A DNA stretch of 64,000 bases. Origin: Massilia sp. YIM B02763. GTDB lineage: Bacteria; Pseudomonadota; Gammaproteobacteria; Burkholderiales; Burkholderiaceae_D. Below are positions 49,095 through 57,699 of this stretch, one piece after another (the first letter of the stretch is position 1; the number at the start of each line of letters is the position of its first letter). A model generated the notes under the pieces. The model saw only the letters and a list, made by a program, of their open reading frames with translations, did no database searches and was not told where the DNA came from. The position numbers were made by a program, and so were the translations under genes. The DNA lies in NCBI RefSeq assembly GCF_030412015.1, contig NZ_JASNRD010000022.1, positions 1 through 64,000 of the forward strand, read 5' to 3'.

Positions 49095-49997
49095 TCAACC
49101 GCGCGGTGGCCTGTATTCCGGGAACATTTCCTTGTAGAGGAAATTCATCAGTTCCTGCGTATCCTGGGGGCGCGCCGACAAGGTCACCACGCGGTTCAGG
49201 CGGTGCGAATCCCATTCGAAGTCGCCGCTCTTTTCCTTGCGGATCAGCTCGATCATCTTCTTGACGATGGCCGTCTCGATGTCCGGCTCGCTGCCACGCT
49301 CGACCGTCACGGCGGTCAGCCAGCGGCGCTTGAAGTTCGGGTTCCAGCCGCGGAACTTCAGGTCGGCCTTGGAGAAGGTCTGGTTGGTGACGCTGAACAC
49401 GCCGCCCGTCTCGTTCGGATCCTGGCCGCCGCGGCCGTTGATGCCGGCGATATTGGCCAGCGCATTGCGGGTGCCGCGCGCGGCCTCGCTTTCCTCGGCC
49501 GGCGGCGCGTCCGAGCGGGTGGCGCCGCGCGCCTTCTTGCGCGCCTCGATATACGCCTGCATGTCGACTTCCTGCGGCGGCGACTGGGTCTCCGGCTTCG
49601 GCGGCGTCGGGGCCGGGGTTTCCTTGACCGGCTTTTCGTCCGGCAGCGTGATGGTGTCGGGCAGGCGCTGCACCTTCGGCGTGCTGCGCGGCGCCGGCTT
49701 CGACGGCGCCGGCTTGGCGGCCTTGGCCGGCTGCTGCTGCGACGGTTTCGGGGTGGGCGTGGGCTTGACCTGCGGCTCGGGCGGCAGCCACACGATGGCG
49801 TTCTCGGCGCCGGCCTTGGGCGGTGATGTGTGCTTGTCCTTCGGCTGGTACAGCCAGATCGCGACCAGCAGCACGTGCAGCAGCACGGTGGCGATCAGGC
49901 CGGTGCGGTTCGGTCCCTGGCGTCCATACGTGCTCACACTCCGTCCAGGCAGCGGCTGGCCGCAATGTGCGCAGACATCGCTGTCGTCCAGTGGCAT
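49095..49997 (-). CDS. TonB-like bitopic membrane protein, unrecognised family
   Basis: A 300-residue protein I cannot assign. It begins with a short Cys pair (VCAHCGQPLPGR), then one membrane helix (about 32-50, GLIATVLLHVLLVAIWLY), then a Pro/Lys-rich stretch (52-145) such as KPTPTPKPSQQQPAKAAKPA, like the periplasm-spanning arm of TonB or TolA, and a folded C-terminal domain (190-300). The C-terminal domain shows no TonB YP motif. Start 49997 was chosen over a TTG six codons upstream. No ExbB/ExbD genes are adjacent. The 281 bp upstream hold only the pump terminator and AT-rich sequence. Confidence 0.7.
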   Translation of the reverse strand: MPLDDSDVCAHCGQPLPGRSVSTYGRQGPNRTGLIATVLLHVLLVAIWLYQPKDKHTSPPKAGAENAIVWLPPEPQVKPTPTPKPSQQQPAKAAKPAPSKPAPRSTPKVQRLPDTITLPDEKPVKETPAPTPPKPETQSPPQEVDMQAYIEARKKARGATRSDAPPAEESEAARGTRNALANIAGINGRGGQDPNETGGVFSVTNQTFSKADLKFRGWNPNFKRRWLTAVTVERGSEPDIETAIVKKMIELIRKEKSGDFEWDSHRLNRVVTLSARPQDTQELMNFLYKEMFPEYRPPRG

Positions 49998-50220
49998 GTG
50001 GGAATGGTCACGCAAGATATGAGTACCGCTTTTCGAACACAGCTGGGATGGGTTAACGTGCGCAGTCTACCGCGTTTGGTAACTGTACGCACGCATCGTT
50101 GGACATTTGCAAACAGCTTACAAGCTCGCCGTTTTAACTGTTGTTACAGTATGTATCCAGAAATCGCCCGATATTCCGTCGATCTGTGGCGATTTTACCC
50201 GGTAATCGCGGCTTCATAGC

Positions 50221-50246
50221 AAAAGGGCGGGCACCCGGCCCGCCCT
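50221..50246 (-). terminator. terminator of the RND pump gene
   Basis: On the minus strand AGGGCGGGC pairs with GCCCGCCCT, followed by TTTT. It lies 33 bp after the pump stop. Confidence 0.7.
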
Positions 50247-50278
50247 GCATGGACAAACTGTAATCCGCTTCCCGCGTG

Positions 50279-53200
50279 TCAGGCGACCTTCACCAGGTCC
50301 AGTTCCGGACGGTCGAGCCTGGCCAGTTCCTCGTCCGTCATCGGGCCGCTGCCGCTGTACTTGTCCAGGTACAGGTAGATCACGGGCGTGATGTACAGCG
50401 TGATGACCTGCGAGAACACGAGGCCCCCGCATACGGCCAGGCCCAGCGGCTGGCGCAGCTCGGCGCCGGCGCCCAGGCCCAGGGCGATCGGCAGCGCGCC
50501 CATCAGCGCGGCCAGCGTCGTCATCATGATCGGGCGGAAGCGCAGGATGCAGGCTTCGCGGATCGCCTGTTCCGGCGTCATGCCGCCGTTGCGCTGGGCG
50601 TCCAGCGCGAAGTCGATCATCATGATCGCGTTCTTCTTGACGATGCCGATCAGCATCAGGATGCCGATCATCGCGATGATCGTCAGGTCCATGTTGAACA
50701 GGCGCAGCGTCAGCAGCGCGCCCACGGCCGCCGACGGCAGGCCGGCCAGGATCGTGATCGGGTGGATGAAGCTCTCGTACAGCGCGCCCAGCAGCACGTA
50801 GATGACGCCCACGGCCGCGACGATCAGCACCAGCTGGCTCGACTGCGAGCTCTGGAACACGGCCGCGTCGCCGCCGTAGTTGGTGATGACGGACGACGGC
50901 AGCTTGATCTCGCGCCCCATCTGTTCGATGGCCGCCGTGGCCTGGCCCAGCGAGGCGTCCGGCGCCAGGTTGAACGACAGCGTGATCGCCTGCAGCTGGC
51001 CCTGGTGGTTGACGGAGATCGGGCCCACGGTGCGCTTGACGCTCGCCACGCTGGACAGCTGCACCATGCGGCCCGTGCTGCTGCGTACGGACAGGCGCGA
51101 CAGCGCGTCCTCGAACTCGCGGTCCGGCTTGGCCGTCTCCAGGATCACGTAGTAGCTGGCCGCCGTCGAATAGATCGTCGACACCTGGCGCTCGCCGAAC
51201 GCCGCGTACAGCGCCGTGCGCACGTCGGACAGCTGCACGCCCATGGCGTTGGCCTTGTCGCGGTCGATGTCGAGCGTGGCCTGCAGGCCGCGCTCCTGCG
51301 AATCGCTGGTGACGTCGCGGAACAGCGGATTGGCCTGCATGCGTTCCAGGAACTGGTTGGCATAGCCGTTGATCGGCTCGCCCGACACGCTCTGCAGCGT
51401 GTACTGGAAGCGGCTCTTGCTCTGGCGTCCGCCCAGCTGCAGGTTCTGCACCGGCGACATGTAAACGGCGATGCCGGCCACCGCGCGCGTGCTCTTCCTC
51501 AGCCGCTCGATCACGGCCGGCATCTTGTCGCGCTCCTCGCGCGGCTTCAGGACGACGAACATGCGGCCGCCGTTGCCGCCGCCCGAGAAGGCGGTGACGT
51601 CCTGCACGGCCGGGTCGTCCTGGATCACCTTGGCCACACGCACCTGCAGGTCCATCATGGCCGCCGACGAGATATCCTCCGCCGCTTCCGTCGACACGCG
51701 CAGCTGGCCCAAGTCCTCTTCCGGGAAGAAGCCCTTCGGGATGTCGTTGTACAGCACGGCCGTCAGGATGAAGGTGCCGAAGGCGATCGCCAGCACCACC
51801 GCGCGGTGCGCCAGCGCCAGGTCCAGCGTCTTCTCGTAGCCGTTCCTCACCTTCGTGAAGCCGGCCTCGAAGTGGCGGCCGATGAAGCTCTTTTCTTCAT
51901 GATGATCATGGCCGTGGGCCGACAGCAGGCGCGAGGACAGCATCGGCACCAGCGTCAGCGAGACGACGGCCGACACCAGCACGGCCAGGCCGACGATCAC
52001 GGCGAATTCGTGGAACAGCAGGCCGATCACGCCCGGCATGAAGAAGATCGGGATGAACACGGCGACCAGCGACACGGAGATCGAGATGATGGTGAAGCCC
52101 ATCTCGCGCGAGCCCTCGAGGGCGGCGCGCATCGGCTTCTTGCCCATCTCGATGTGGCGCACGATGTTTTCCAGCACCACGATGGCATCGTCGACGACGA
52201 GGCCGACGGCCAGCGTGATGCCCAGCAGCGAGACGTTGTCCAGGCTGTAGCCCATCCAGTACAGCAGCGACAGCGCGCCCAGCAGCGAGATCGGCATGGT
52301 GACGGCCGGGATCATCGTCGCCGACAGGCGGTGCAGGAACAGGAAGATCACCAGCACCACCAGCACCACGGTCAGCGCCAGCGTGAAGTTGACGTCGTGG
52401 ATCGCCTCGCGGATCGAGATCGAGCGGTCGTTGACGAGGTTGATCTTGATCGAGGCCGGCAGCTGCGACTGGAAGCGCGGCAGCAGGTTCTTCACGTGGT
52501 CGACCACGGCCACCGTGTTCGCGTCCGGCTGGCGCTGCACCAGCAGCACGATCGAGCGCTCGCCGTTGTAGGCGCCGAAGGCCTTGACGGACTGGTAGCT
52601 GTCCTCGACGTCGGCGACGTCCTTCAGGCGCACCGGCTGGCCTTCGCGGGTGGCGACGATCAGGTCGGCGAAATCGGCGGCGCGCTGCATCTGCGGCGGG
52701 CCCTGGATGGTCAGGGTCTGCTGCGGGCCGTCCAGGATGCCCAGCGGCGCGTTCGAGTTGGCGGCGCGCAGCGCGCTGGCCAGTTCGTCCATCGTCAGGT
52801 TCCGCGCGTTCATGAGGTCGGTCTTGGCGCGCACGCGCACGGCGAACTTCTTGCCGCCGTTGACCTGGACCTGGGCCACGCCCGGCAGCGTCGAAATCGC
52901 CGGCGACACGAGGTTCTCGGCATAGTCGTTCAGCTCGGACAGGTTCATCGACGGCGAGGTCATCGTCATGAACAGCACGGGCGCATCGGCCGGATTCACC
53001 TTGCGGTAGGACGGCAGGTCCGTCATTTCCTGCGGCAGCTGGCGCTGGGCCGCGAGCAGCGCGGCCTGCACGTCGACGGCGGCGGCGTTGATGTCGATCG
53101 AGGTGTCGAATTCCAGCGTCAGCGAGGTATTGCCCTGGCTGCTGCTGGACGTGATCAGGTTGATGCCGGGGATCGTCGAGAACTGCTTCTCGAGCGGCAG

Positions 53201-53392
53201 CGCCACCGACGAGGCCATCGTCTCGGGGCTGGCGCCGGCCAGGTTGGCGTTGACGTTGATGACGGGCGTGTTATAGCTGGGCAGCGCCGCCACGGGGATG
53301 TGGAAGTAGGCCAGCACGCCGACCAGGATCAGCGTGAGCGACAGCAGCACGACCATCACGGGCCGGCGGATGCACAATTCGGACAGGTTCAT
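50279..53392 (-). CDS. RND multidrug efflux permease (HAE-1/MdtB-C type)
   Basis: A 1037-residue inner-membrane proton antiporter with twelve membrane helices and two large periplasmic loops. Helix 4 carries the proton-relay Asp pair in VGLVVDDAIVVLENIVRH, and the Lys of helix 10 is in GIVKKNAIMMIDFA. The central cytoplasmic loop contains a His-rich patch, HGHDHHEE, which is unusual and could bind metal. It starts 3 bp after the adaptor gene. No second permease or outer-membrane channel gene is present, so TolC-like export would depend on a gene elsewhere. Confidence 0.95.
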   Translation of the reverse strand: MNLSELCIRRPVMVVLLSLTLILVGVLAYFHIPVAALPSYNTPVINVNANLAGASPETMASSVALPLEKQFSTIPGINLITSSSSQGNTSLTLEFDTSIDINAAAVDVQAALLAAQRQLPQEMTDLPSYRKVNPADAPVLFMTMTSPSMNLSELNDYAENLVSPAISTLPGVAQVQVNGGKKFAVRVRAKTDLMNARNLTMDELASALRAANSNAPLGILDGPQQTLTIQGPPQMQRAADFADLIVATREGQPVRLKDVADVEDSYQSVKAFGAYNGERSIVLLVQRQPDANTVAVVDHVKNLLPRFQSQLPASIKINLVNDRSISIREAIHDVNFTLALTVVLVVLVIFLFLHRLSATMIPAVTMPISLLGALSLLYWMGYSLDNVSLLGITLAVGLVVDDAIVVLENIVRHIEMGKKPMRAALEGSREMGFTIISISVSLVAVFIPIFFMPGVIGLLFHEFAVIVGLAVLVSAVVSLTLVPMLSSRLLSAHGHDHHEEKSFIGRHFEAGFTKVRNGYEKTLDLALAHRAVVLAIAFGTFILTAVLYNDIPKGFFPEEDLGQLRVSTEAAEDISSAAMMDLQVRVAKVIQDDPAVQDVTAFSGGGNGGRMFVVLKPREERDKMPAVIERLRKSTRAVAGIAVYMSPVQNLQLGGRQSKSRFQYTLQSVSGEPINGYANQFLERMQANPLFRDVTSDSQERGLQATLDIDRDKANAMGVQLSDVRTALYAAFGERQVSTIYSTAASYYVILETAKPDREFEDALSRLSVRSSTGRMVQLSSVASVKRTVGPISVNHQGQLQAITLSFNLAPDASLGQATAAIEQMGREIKLPSSVITNYGGDAAVFQSSQSSQLVLIVAAVGVIYVLLGALYESFIHPITILAGLPSAAVGALLTLRLFNMDLTIIAMIGILMLIGIVKKNAIMMIDFALDAQRNGGMTPEQAIREACILRFRPIMMTTLAALMGALPIALGLGAGAELRQPLGLAVCGGLVFSQVITLYITPVIYLYLDKYSGSGPMTDEELARLDRPELDLVKVA

Positions 53393-53395
53393 GGC

Positions 53396-54583
53396 TCAGC
53401 TTTTGTTGGCGGCGACGGTGGTGGCGCGGTCCTTGCTGCCGCCATGGCCCTTGTCCAGCTCCTCGGCCAGGCGCACCTTGCCGCCCGGGCGCACGTTCTG
53501 CTTGCCGTCGGTGATCACCTGCTCGCTGCCGGTGAGGCCGGACACGGCGGCGTCGACGCCGAAGCCGTACAGGCGCTGCACCGGCACCTGGCGGGCGGCA
53601 TGCTCCTTGTCCAGCACATACACGAAGGTGCCGGTGGCGTTCGTGATGATCGCCGCCTGCGGCACCACCACGGCATTCTTCAGCGTCTGCACGGTGACCC
53701 TGGTATTCACGTACTGGCCCGGCCACAGCGTGGTGTCGCGGTTGTCGAATTCGGCCTTCACCTTGATGGTGCCGGCGGTGGGGTCGACCGTGTTGTCGAC
53801 GAAGCTCAGCACGCCCTTCACGGGCGCCAGGTCGGCGCCGGGCAGCGCCTGCACTTCGACCTTGCCGCGCTTTTGCGCCGCCAGCAGCGCCGGCAGCGCG
53901 GACTCGGGCAGCGTGAAGGCGACCGTGATCGGGTCGAGCTGGGTGACGGTGGTCAGCGAGGTGGACGGCTGCACCAGGCTGCCCGGGTAGACGTCGATGC
54001 CGCCCACGCGGCCGGACATGGGCGCGTGGATGGCCGTGTAGCTGGTGGCGACGCTGCTGGCGCGCGCGGCGGCGATGTCCGACTGCAGCGTGGCCCTGGC
54101 CTGGTCGACCTGGGCGCGCAGCGTGTCGACGGCGCTCTGGGCAATGTATTTTTGCGCAAACAAGTCCTGGCTGCGCTTGTACTGGCGCTCCAGGTCGGCC
54201 AGCTGGGCGCGGTCGCGCTCCACCTGGGCCTGGGCCTTGTCGAGGTTGGCGCGGTCGGCGCGGTCGTCGAGCGAGAACAGCAGCTGGCCCTGCTGCACGA
54301 ACTGGCCTTCCTTGATGTGCACTTGGCGGATCGTGGCCGTCGTCTGCGGATGCAGGTCGACGGTACGGATCGGCGTCACGGTGCCGTTGGCCTGCTGCAG
54401 CACGGGCACGTCCTGGCGTTGCGACGGCACCACATTGACGACGGCCGGCGGCTGCTCGCCGTGGCCCTTGCCGGGCTTGGCGACGAGCGCTTCCGGCTGT
54501 GCGCCGCTGTGATGGTTGACGTACCAGCCCCCGGCGCCGACGGCGACGACGGCGGCGACCAGTGCGATGTTCTTGTGTTTCAT
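53396..54583 (-). CDS. RND periplasmic adaptor (membrane fusion protein)
   Basis: A 395-residue adaptor with an N-terminal membrane anchor (about 5-22), then a barrel-sandwich (lipoyl-like) domain split by a coiled-coil hairpin (about 100-170, LDKAQAQVERDRAQLADLE), a beta-barrel (about 195-280) and a membrane-proximal domain ending in a Lys/Gly-rich tail. The lipoyl half-motif PIRTVDLHPQTTATIRQVHI is MdtA-like. No lipobox. It partners the permease 3 bp downstream. Confidence 0.94.
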   Translation of the reverse strand: MKHKNIALVAAVVAVGAGGWYVNHHSGAQPEALVAKPGKGHGEQPPAVVNVVPSQRQDVPVLQQANGTVTPIRTVDLHPQTTATIRQVHIKEGQFVQQGQLLFSLDDRADRANLDKAQAQVERDRAQLADLERQYKRSQDLFAQKYIAQSAVDTLRAQVDQARATLQSDIAAARASSVATSYTAIHAPMSGRVGGIDVYPGSLVQPSTSLTTVTQLDPITVAFTLPESALPALLAAQKRGKVEVQALPGADLAPVKGVLSFVDNTVDPTAGTIKVKAEFDNRDTTLWPGQYVNTRVTVQTLKNAVVVPQAAIITNATGTFVYVLDKEHAARQVPVQRLYGFGVDAAVSGLTGSEQVITDGKQNVRPGGKVRLAEELDKGHGGSKDRATTVAANKS

Positions 54584-54723
54584 TCCACTCCCTCTGCCCT
54601 GTGCTCCGTGCCGGGCTCGTTCTTATGCGATGAGGGCATTGCCGGATGTCGACGTCAATACCCGCCGGCGATTGTCGCACACGGGCATGACGCCAATATG
54701 TCGGAATGTTGCTGTAGAGAGAT

Positions 54724-56091
54724 TTACTTGCCTGGGTAGTATTCGGGCAACATCAACGTCACTTCCAGGCCGCCTTCCGGGTGGTTGGCGAGGGCGATGC
54801 TGCCGCCATGCTGCTCGGCGATGTTGCGCGCGATCGTCAATCCCAGGCCGGTGCCGCCGGATTCGCGCGAGCGCGAGGTCTCGACGCGGTAGAACGGGTC
54901 GAACACGCGCGCCAGCTCGGATTCCGGGATGCCGGGGCCGGCGTCGCGGATGCGGATGCGCGCGGCGCCGTTGATGCGGTCCACCGTCACCTTGGCCGCA
55001 TGGCCGTACTTGACGGCGTTGTCGATCAGGTTGACGAGGCAGCGGCGCAGGTCGAGCGGACGGCCCAGCAGCGCCATGCCGGCGTGGCCGGACAGGCTGA
55101 CGCGCTGCTGGGCGTCGGCGGCGTCGGCGCAGACCGAGTCCAGCAGCGAGTCGAGGTCGAGCATCTGCATGGTCTCGGTGGTGTCCATGCTGCGGGCCAG
55201 GTCCAGGCCCTCGCGCACCATCTGCTGCATCGCCGACAGGTCGCCGATCAGGCGTTCCTGCAGTTCCGGCTCGTCGACCTTTTCCAGGCGCAGGCGCAAG
55301 CGCGTGAGCGGCGTCTGCAGGTCGTGGGTGATGGCGGCCAGCATCTGGGTGCGCTGGAAGATGTACTGGCGGATGCGCGCCTGCATGGCGTTGAAGGCGG
55401 CGCTGGCCTGGCGGATCTCGTCGGCGCCGGTCAGGTCCAGCGGCGGGTGGTTGATGTCGTTGCCGAGGTTTTTAGCGGCCTGCGCCAGCTGCTTGAGCGG
55501 ACGCGTGGTCATGCGCGCCACCAGGTAGGCCAGGAAGGCCACGCTCAGCAGCAGCAGCGCGATGGCGGTCGTGTAGTCGGTGCGTTCAGGACCGGTGACG
55601 GAGCGCGGCGGCAGGACCGACAGGCGCAGCTCGTCGCCGTCGCGCAGGCGCACGCTGATGTTCTCGCAGGTGCCGCGCCACGTCATGCTCAGCAGGCCGA
55701 ACACGACCGGCTGCTCGTAGCCGATGCCGCATTGCTGCGGGCGCTCGACCAGCGAGCGCAGTTCGTAGCGCGGGCCGAGGCGCGATGCCAGCGACCTGGC
55801 GAAGGCGCTCTGGGCGGGAGCCGGGGTGCCGGCCGCGCCGCCGAGGTCCTTGAGCAGCAGCCCGGGACGGTTGGCGATGTCGAGGTAGGACGGACGGGCC
55901 GATTCGGGAACGATCTCGGTCGCCATGATCAGTTGCTCGGCACGGTCGAGCAGGTGCTGGTCGCGGTATGTTTCGATCACGCGCTGGCGCTCGGCATCGG
56001 CGAGCAGCTGCGTGAGCGCGGCGGTGAGCAGGATCCCCAGCAGCAGGGTAGCGAACACGCGGCCCGTCATCGAGCCGAGGAAGGCTCTCAC
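54724..56091 (-). CDS. sensor histidine kinase
   Basis: A 455-residue kinase. Two membrane helices (about 12-31 and 175-193) flank a periplasmic sensor domain (32-172) containing two Cys (CGIGYE, CENIS). HAMP follows (194-245). The phosphoacceptor is His256 in AAITHDLQTPLTRLR; the N-box is LVNLIDNAVKYG, then DAGPGIP and GTGLGL. It starts with GTG at 56091, overlapping the response-regulator stop as GTGA. It lies upstream of the adaptor/pump genes on the same strand with no terminator seen in the 140-bp gap. Confidence 0.94.
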   Translation of the reverse strand: MRAFLGSMTGRVFATLLLGILLTAALTQLLADAERQRVIETYRDQHLLDRAEQLIMATEIVPESARPSYLDIANRPGLLLKDLGGAAGTPAPAQSAFARSLASRLGPRYELRSLVERPQQCGIGYEQPVVFGLLSMTWRGTCENISVRLRDGDELRLSVLPPRSVTGPERTDYTTAIALLLLSVAFLAYLVARMTTRPLKQLAQAAKNLGNDINHPPLDLTGADEIRQASAAFNAMQARIRQYIFQRTQMLAAITHDLQTPLTRLRLRLEKVDEPELQERLIGDLSAMQQMVREGLDLARSMDTTETMQMLDLDSLLDSVCADAADAQQRVSLSGHAGMALLGRPLDLRRCLVNLIDNAVKYGHAAKVTVDRINGAARIRIRDAGPGIPESELARVFDPFYRVETSRSRESGGTGLGLTIARNIAEQHGGSIALANHPEGGLEVTLMLPEYYPGK

Positions 56092-56816
56092 GCGCCCGGC
56101 TCCACCGTCACCTGGCCGGCCAGCACGTAGCCGCCGTTGCGCACCGTCTTGATGATCTGCGGCATGCGCGCGTCCTCGCCCAGCTTCTGGCGCAGGCGGC
56201 TGATCTGGATGTCGATCGAGCGGTCGAACGGGTCGGCGTCGCGGCCCTGGGTCAGGTTCAGCAGCTGGTCGCGGTTGAGCACGCGGTTCGGGTGTTCGAG
56301 GAAGACGCGCAGCAGGCGGAACTCGGCGCCGGACAGCATGATGATCACGCCCTGCGGATTGACCAGGTGGCGCGCGGTCAGGTCCAGCGTCCAGCCGGAG
56401 AACTTCATCTGCTGGACGTTCTCGACCTGGGAGTTGGGCGGCATCGCGTGGCTGCGGCGCAGCACGCTGCGGATGCGCGCCAGCAGCTCGCGCGGCTCGA
56501 ACGGCTTGGGCAGGTAGTCGTCGGCGCCCATCTCGAGGCCCAGGATGCGGTCGAGCGGCTCGTTGCGCGCCGTGAGCATGATCACCGGCAGCGTCGAGTG
56601 CGCGCGCAGCTTGCGGCACAGCGTGAGGCCGTCGTCGCCCGGCAGGTTCAGGTCGAGCACGATGAGGTCGGGACGCGATTCGTCGAGGAGCTTCCACATC
56701 GCATTGCCGTCCGCGGCGGCCAGCGCGCGATAGCCGTTCGCCTCCAGGTAGTCGGCCAGGAGAGAACGGATATCGCGGTCGTCGTCGACGATCAGAACGG
56801 TAGATGGTGTGTCCAT
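56088..56816 (-). CDS. OmpR-family response regulator
   Basis: A 242-residue regulator: receiver domain with phosphoacceptor Asp55 (VLDLNLPG), acidic pocket Asp11-Asp13, Thr82 and Lys104, and a C-terminal winged helix (about 140-240) with RLLRVFLEHPNRVLNRDQLL and the final hairpin TVRNGGYVL. The ATG at 56816 begins MDTPSTVLIVDDD, the expected N-terminus. Partner of the overlapping kinase. It probably controls the flanking efflux and spy-like genes (inference from position). Confidence 0.95.
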   Translation of the reverse strand: MDTPSTVLIVDDDRDIRSLLADYLEANGYRALAAADGNAMWKLLDESRPDLIVLDLNLPGDDGLTLCRKLRAHSTLPVIMLTARNEPLDRILGLEMGADDYLPKPFEPRELLARIRSVLRRSHAMPPNSQVENVQQMKFSGWTLDLTARHLVNPQGVIIMLSGAEFRLLRVFLEHPNRVLNRDQLLNLTQGRDADPFDRSIDIQISRLRQKLGEDARMPQIIKTVRNGGYVLAGQVTVEPGA

Positions 56817-57066
56817 GACATCATTATCGCGGCTGGCGCGGGCCCTGAACAGCCTCTTTGTATCGGTGTGTATAAGGATGGCATAGGGAAACAAATTGAT
56901 ACAAAGAGCGCGACAGCGGACACGCCGTGCTTACATTTTCCCTCGAAGATGGACACATGCCGCACACGTTCCGACGCCTTCCGGGCGCACGTTGCGCGCA
57001 GACTCACGGCGCCTTGCGGCCACATCACGTGGCCGCCGCCGCGTTCAACCTGACTAGGAAAAAGAG

Positions 57067-57621
57067 ATGACCATCATGCGCAAATCCATCGTTACCGCAC
57101 TCGCCGCCCTGTCGCTGGGCGCGGCCGCCGTCGGCGCCCAGGCCCAGACCGCCGCTCCGGCAACCCAGGACCAGGCCCATCCGCAGGCCCAGCACCAGGG
57201 CCGCTTCGGCCATGGCCAGAAGCTGACGCCGGAACAACGCGCCGCGTTCCGCGCCAAGCGCATCGCCAAGCTGCACGACGAGCTCAAGATCACCCCGGCC
57301 CAGGAACAGGCCTGGAACACCTTCGTCGCCTCGATGCAGCCGCCGGCGCGCGGCCAGCACGGCCCGCGTGCGGACCGCGCCGCCCTCGCCAAGCTGCCGG
57401 CACCCGAGCGCATGGCCAAGGCCATCGAGCGCCAGAAGCAGCGCACGGCGGCCATGGAGCAGCGCCTGGGCGCGCTGAACGACTTCTACGCCGTGCTGAC
57501 GCCGGAGCAGAAGCAGACCTTCGATGCCAAGGCGGCGCGCATGCAGCACCGCTTCCACCGCGGCGCCGGCGGCTGGCAGGGGAATGGGCAAGGCCGCGGC
57601 AGCGATACGGCCCGCGGCTGA
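57067..57621 (+). CDS. Spy/CpxP-like periplasmic protein with LTxxQ motifs
   Basis: A 184-residue exported helical protein. The signal peptide ends AQAQ (about 27). Two LTxxQ-type motifs are present, ITPAQEQAW and LTPEQKQTF, in the Spy/CpxP arrangement; the first part also has LTPEQRAAF. Gly/His/Gln-rich ends are disordered. Members are ATP-independent chaperones induced by envelope stress. It is divergent from the two-component system, 250 bp away, and is a likely target of it. AGGAAAAAGAG precedes the ATG. Confidence 0.87.
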   Translation: MTIMRKSIVTALAALSLGAAAVGAQAQTAAPATQDQAHPQAQHQGRFGHGQKLTPEQRAAFRAKRIAKLHDELKITPAQEQAWNTFVASMQPPARGQHGPRADRAALAKLPAPERMAKAIERQKQRTAAMEQRLGALNDFYAVLTPEQKQTFDAKAARMQHRFHRGAGGWQGNGQGRGSDTARG

Positions 57622-57636
57622 ACCGCCGTCACCACG

Positions 57637-57668
57637 AAAAACGGACACCCGCGGGTGTCCGTTTTTTT
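57637..57668. terminator. bidirectional terminator between the spy-like gene and dsbD
   Basis: A perfect 11-bp dyad (ACGGACACCCG with complement) flanked by an A-run on the left and seven T residues on the right. It serves both convergent genes. Confidence 0.9.
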
Positions 57669-57699
57669 CGCATGAACGTAAAGATCGTCCTTGCAGGTG

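Noticed and set aside
50276-54739. 1487-codon open frame opposite the RND pump and adaptor
   Set aside because: Antisense shadow rich in His, Arg and Val with no domain; it spans two well-supported genes on the other strand.
54724-56697. Longer histidine-kinase frame through the response regulator
   Set aside because: Its first 200 codons are an out-of-frame read of the regulator; the kinase start is the GTG overlapping the regulator stop.
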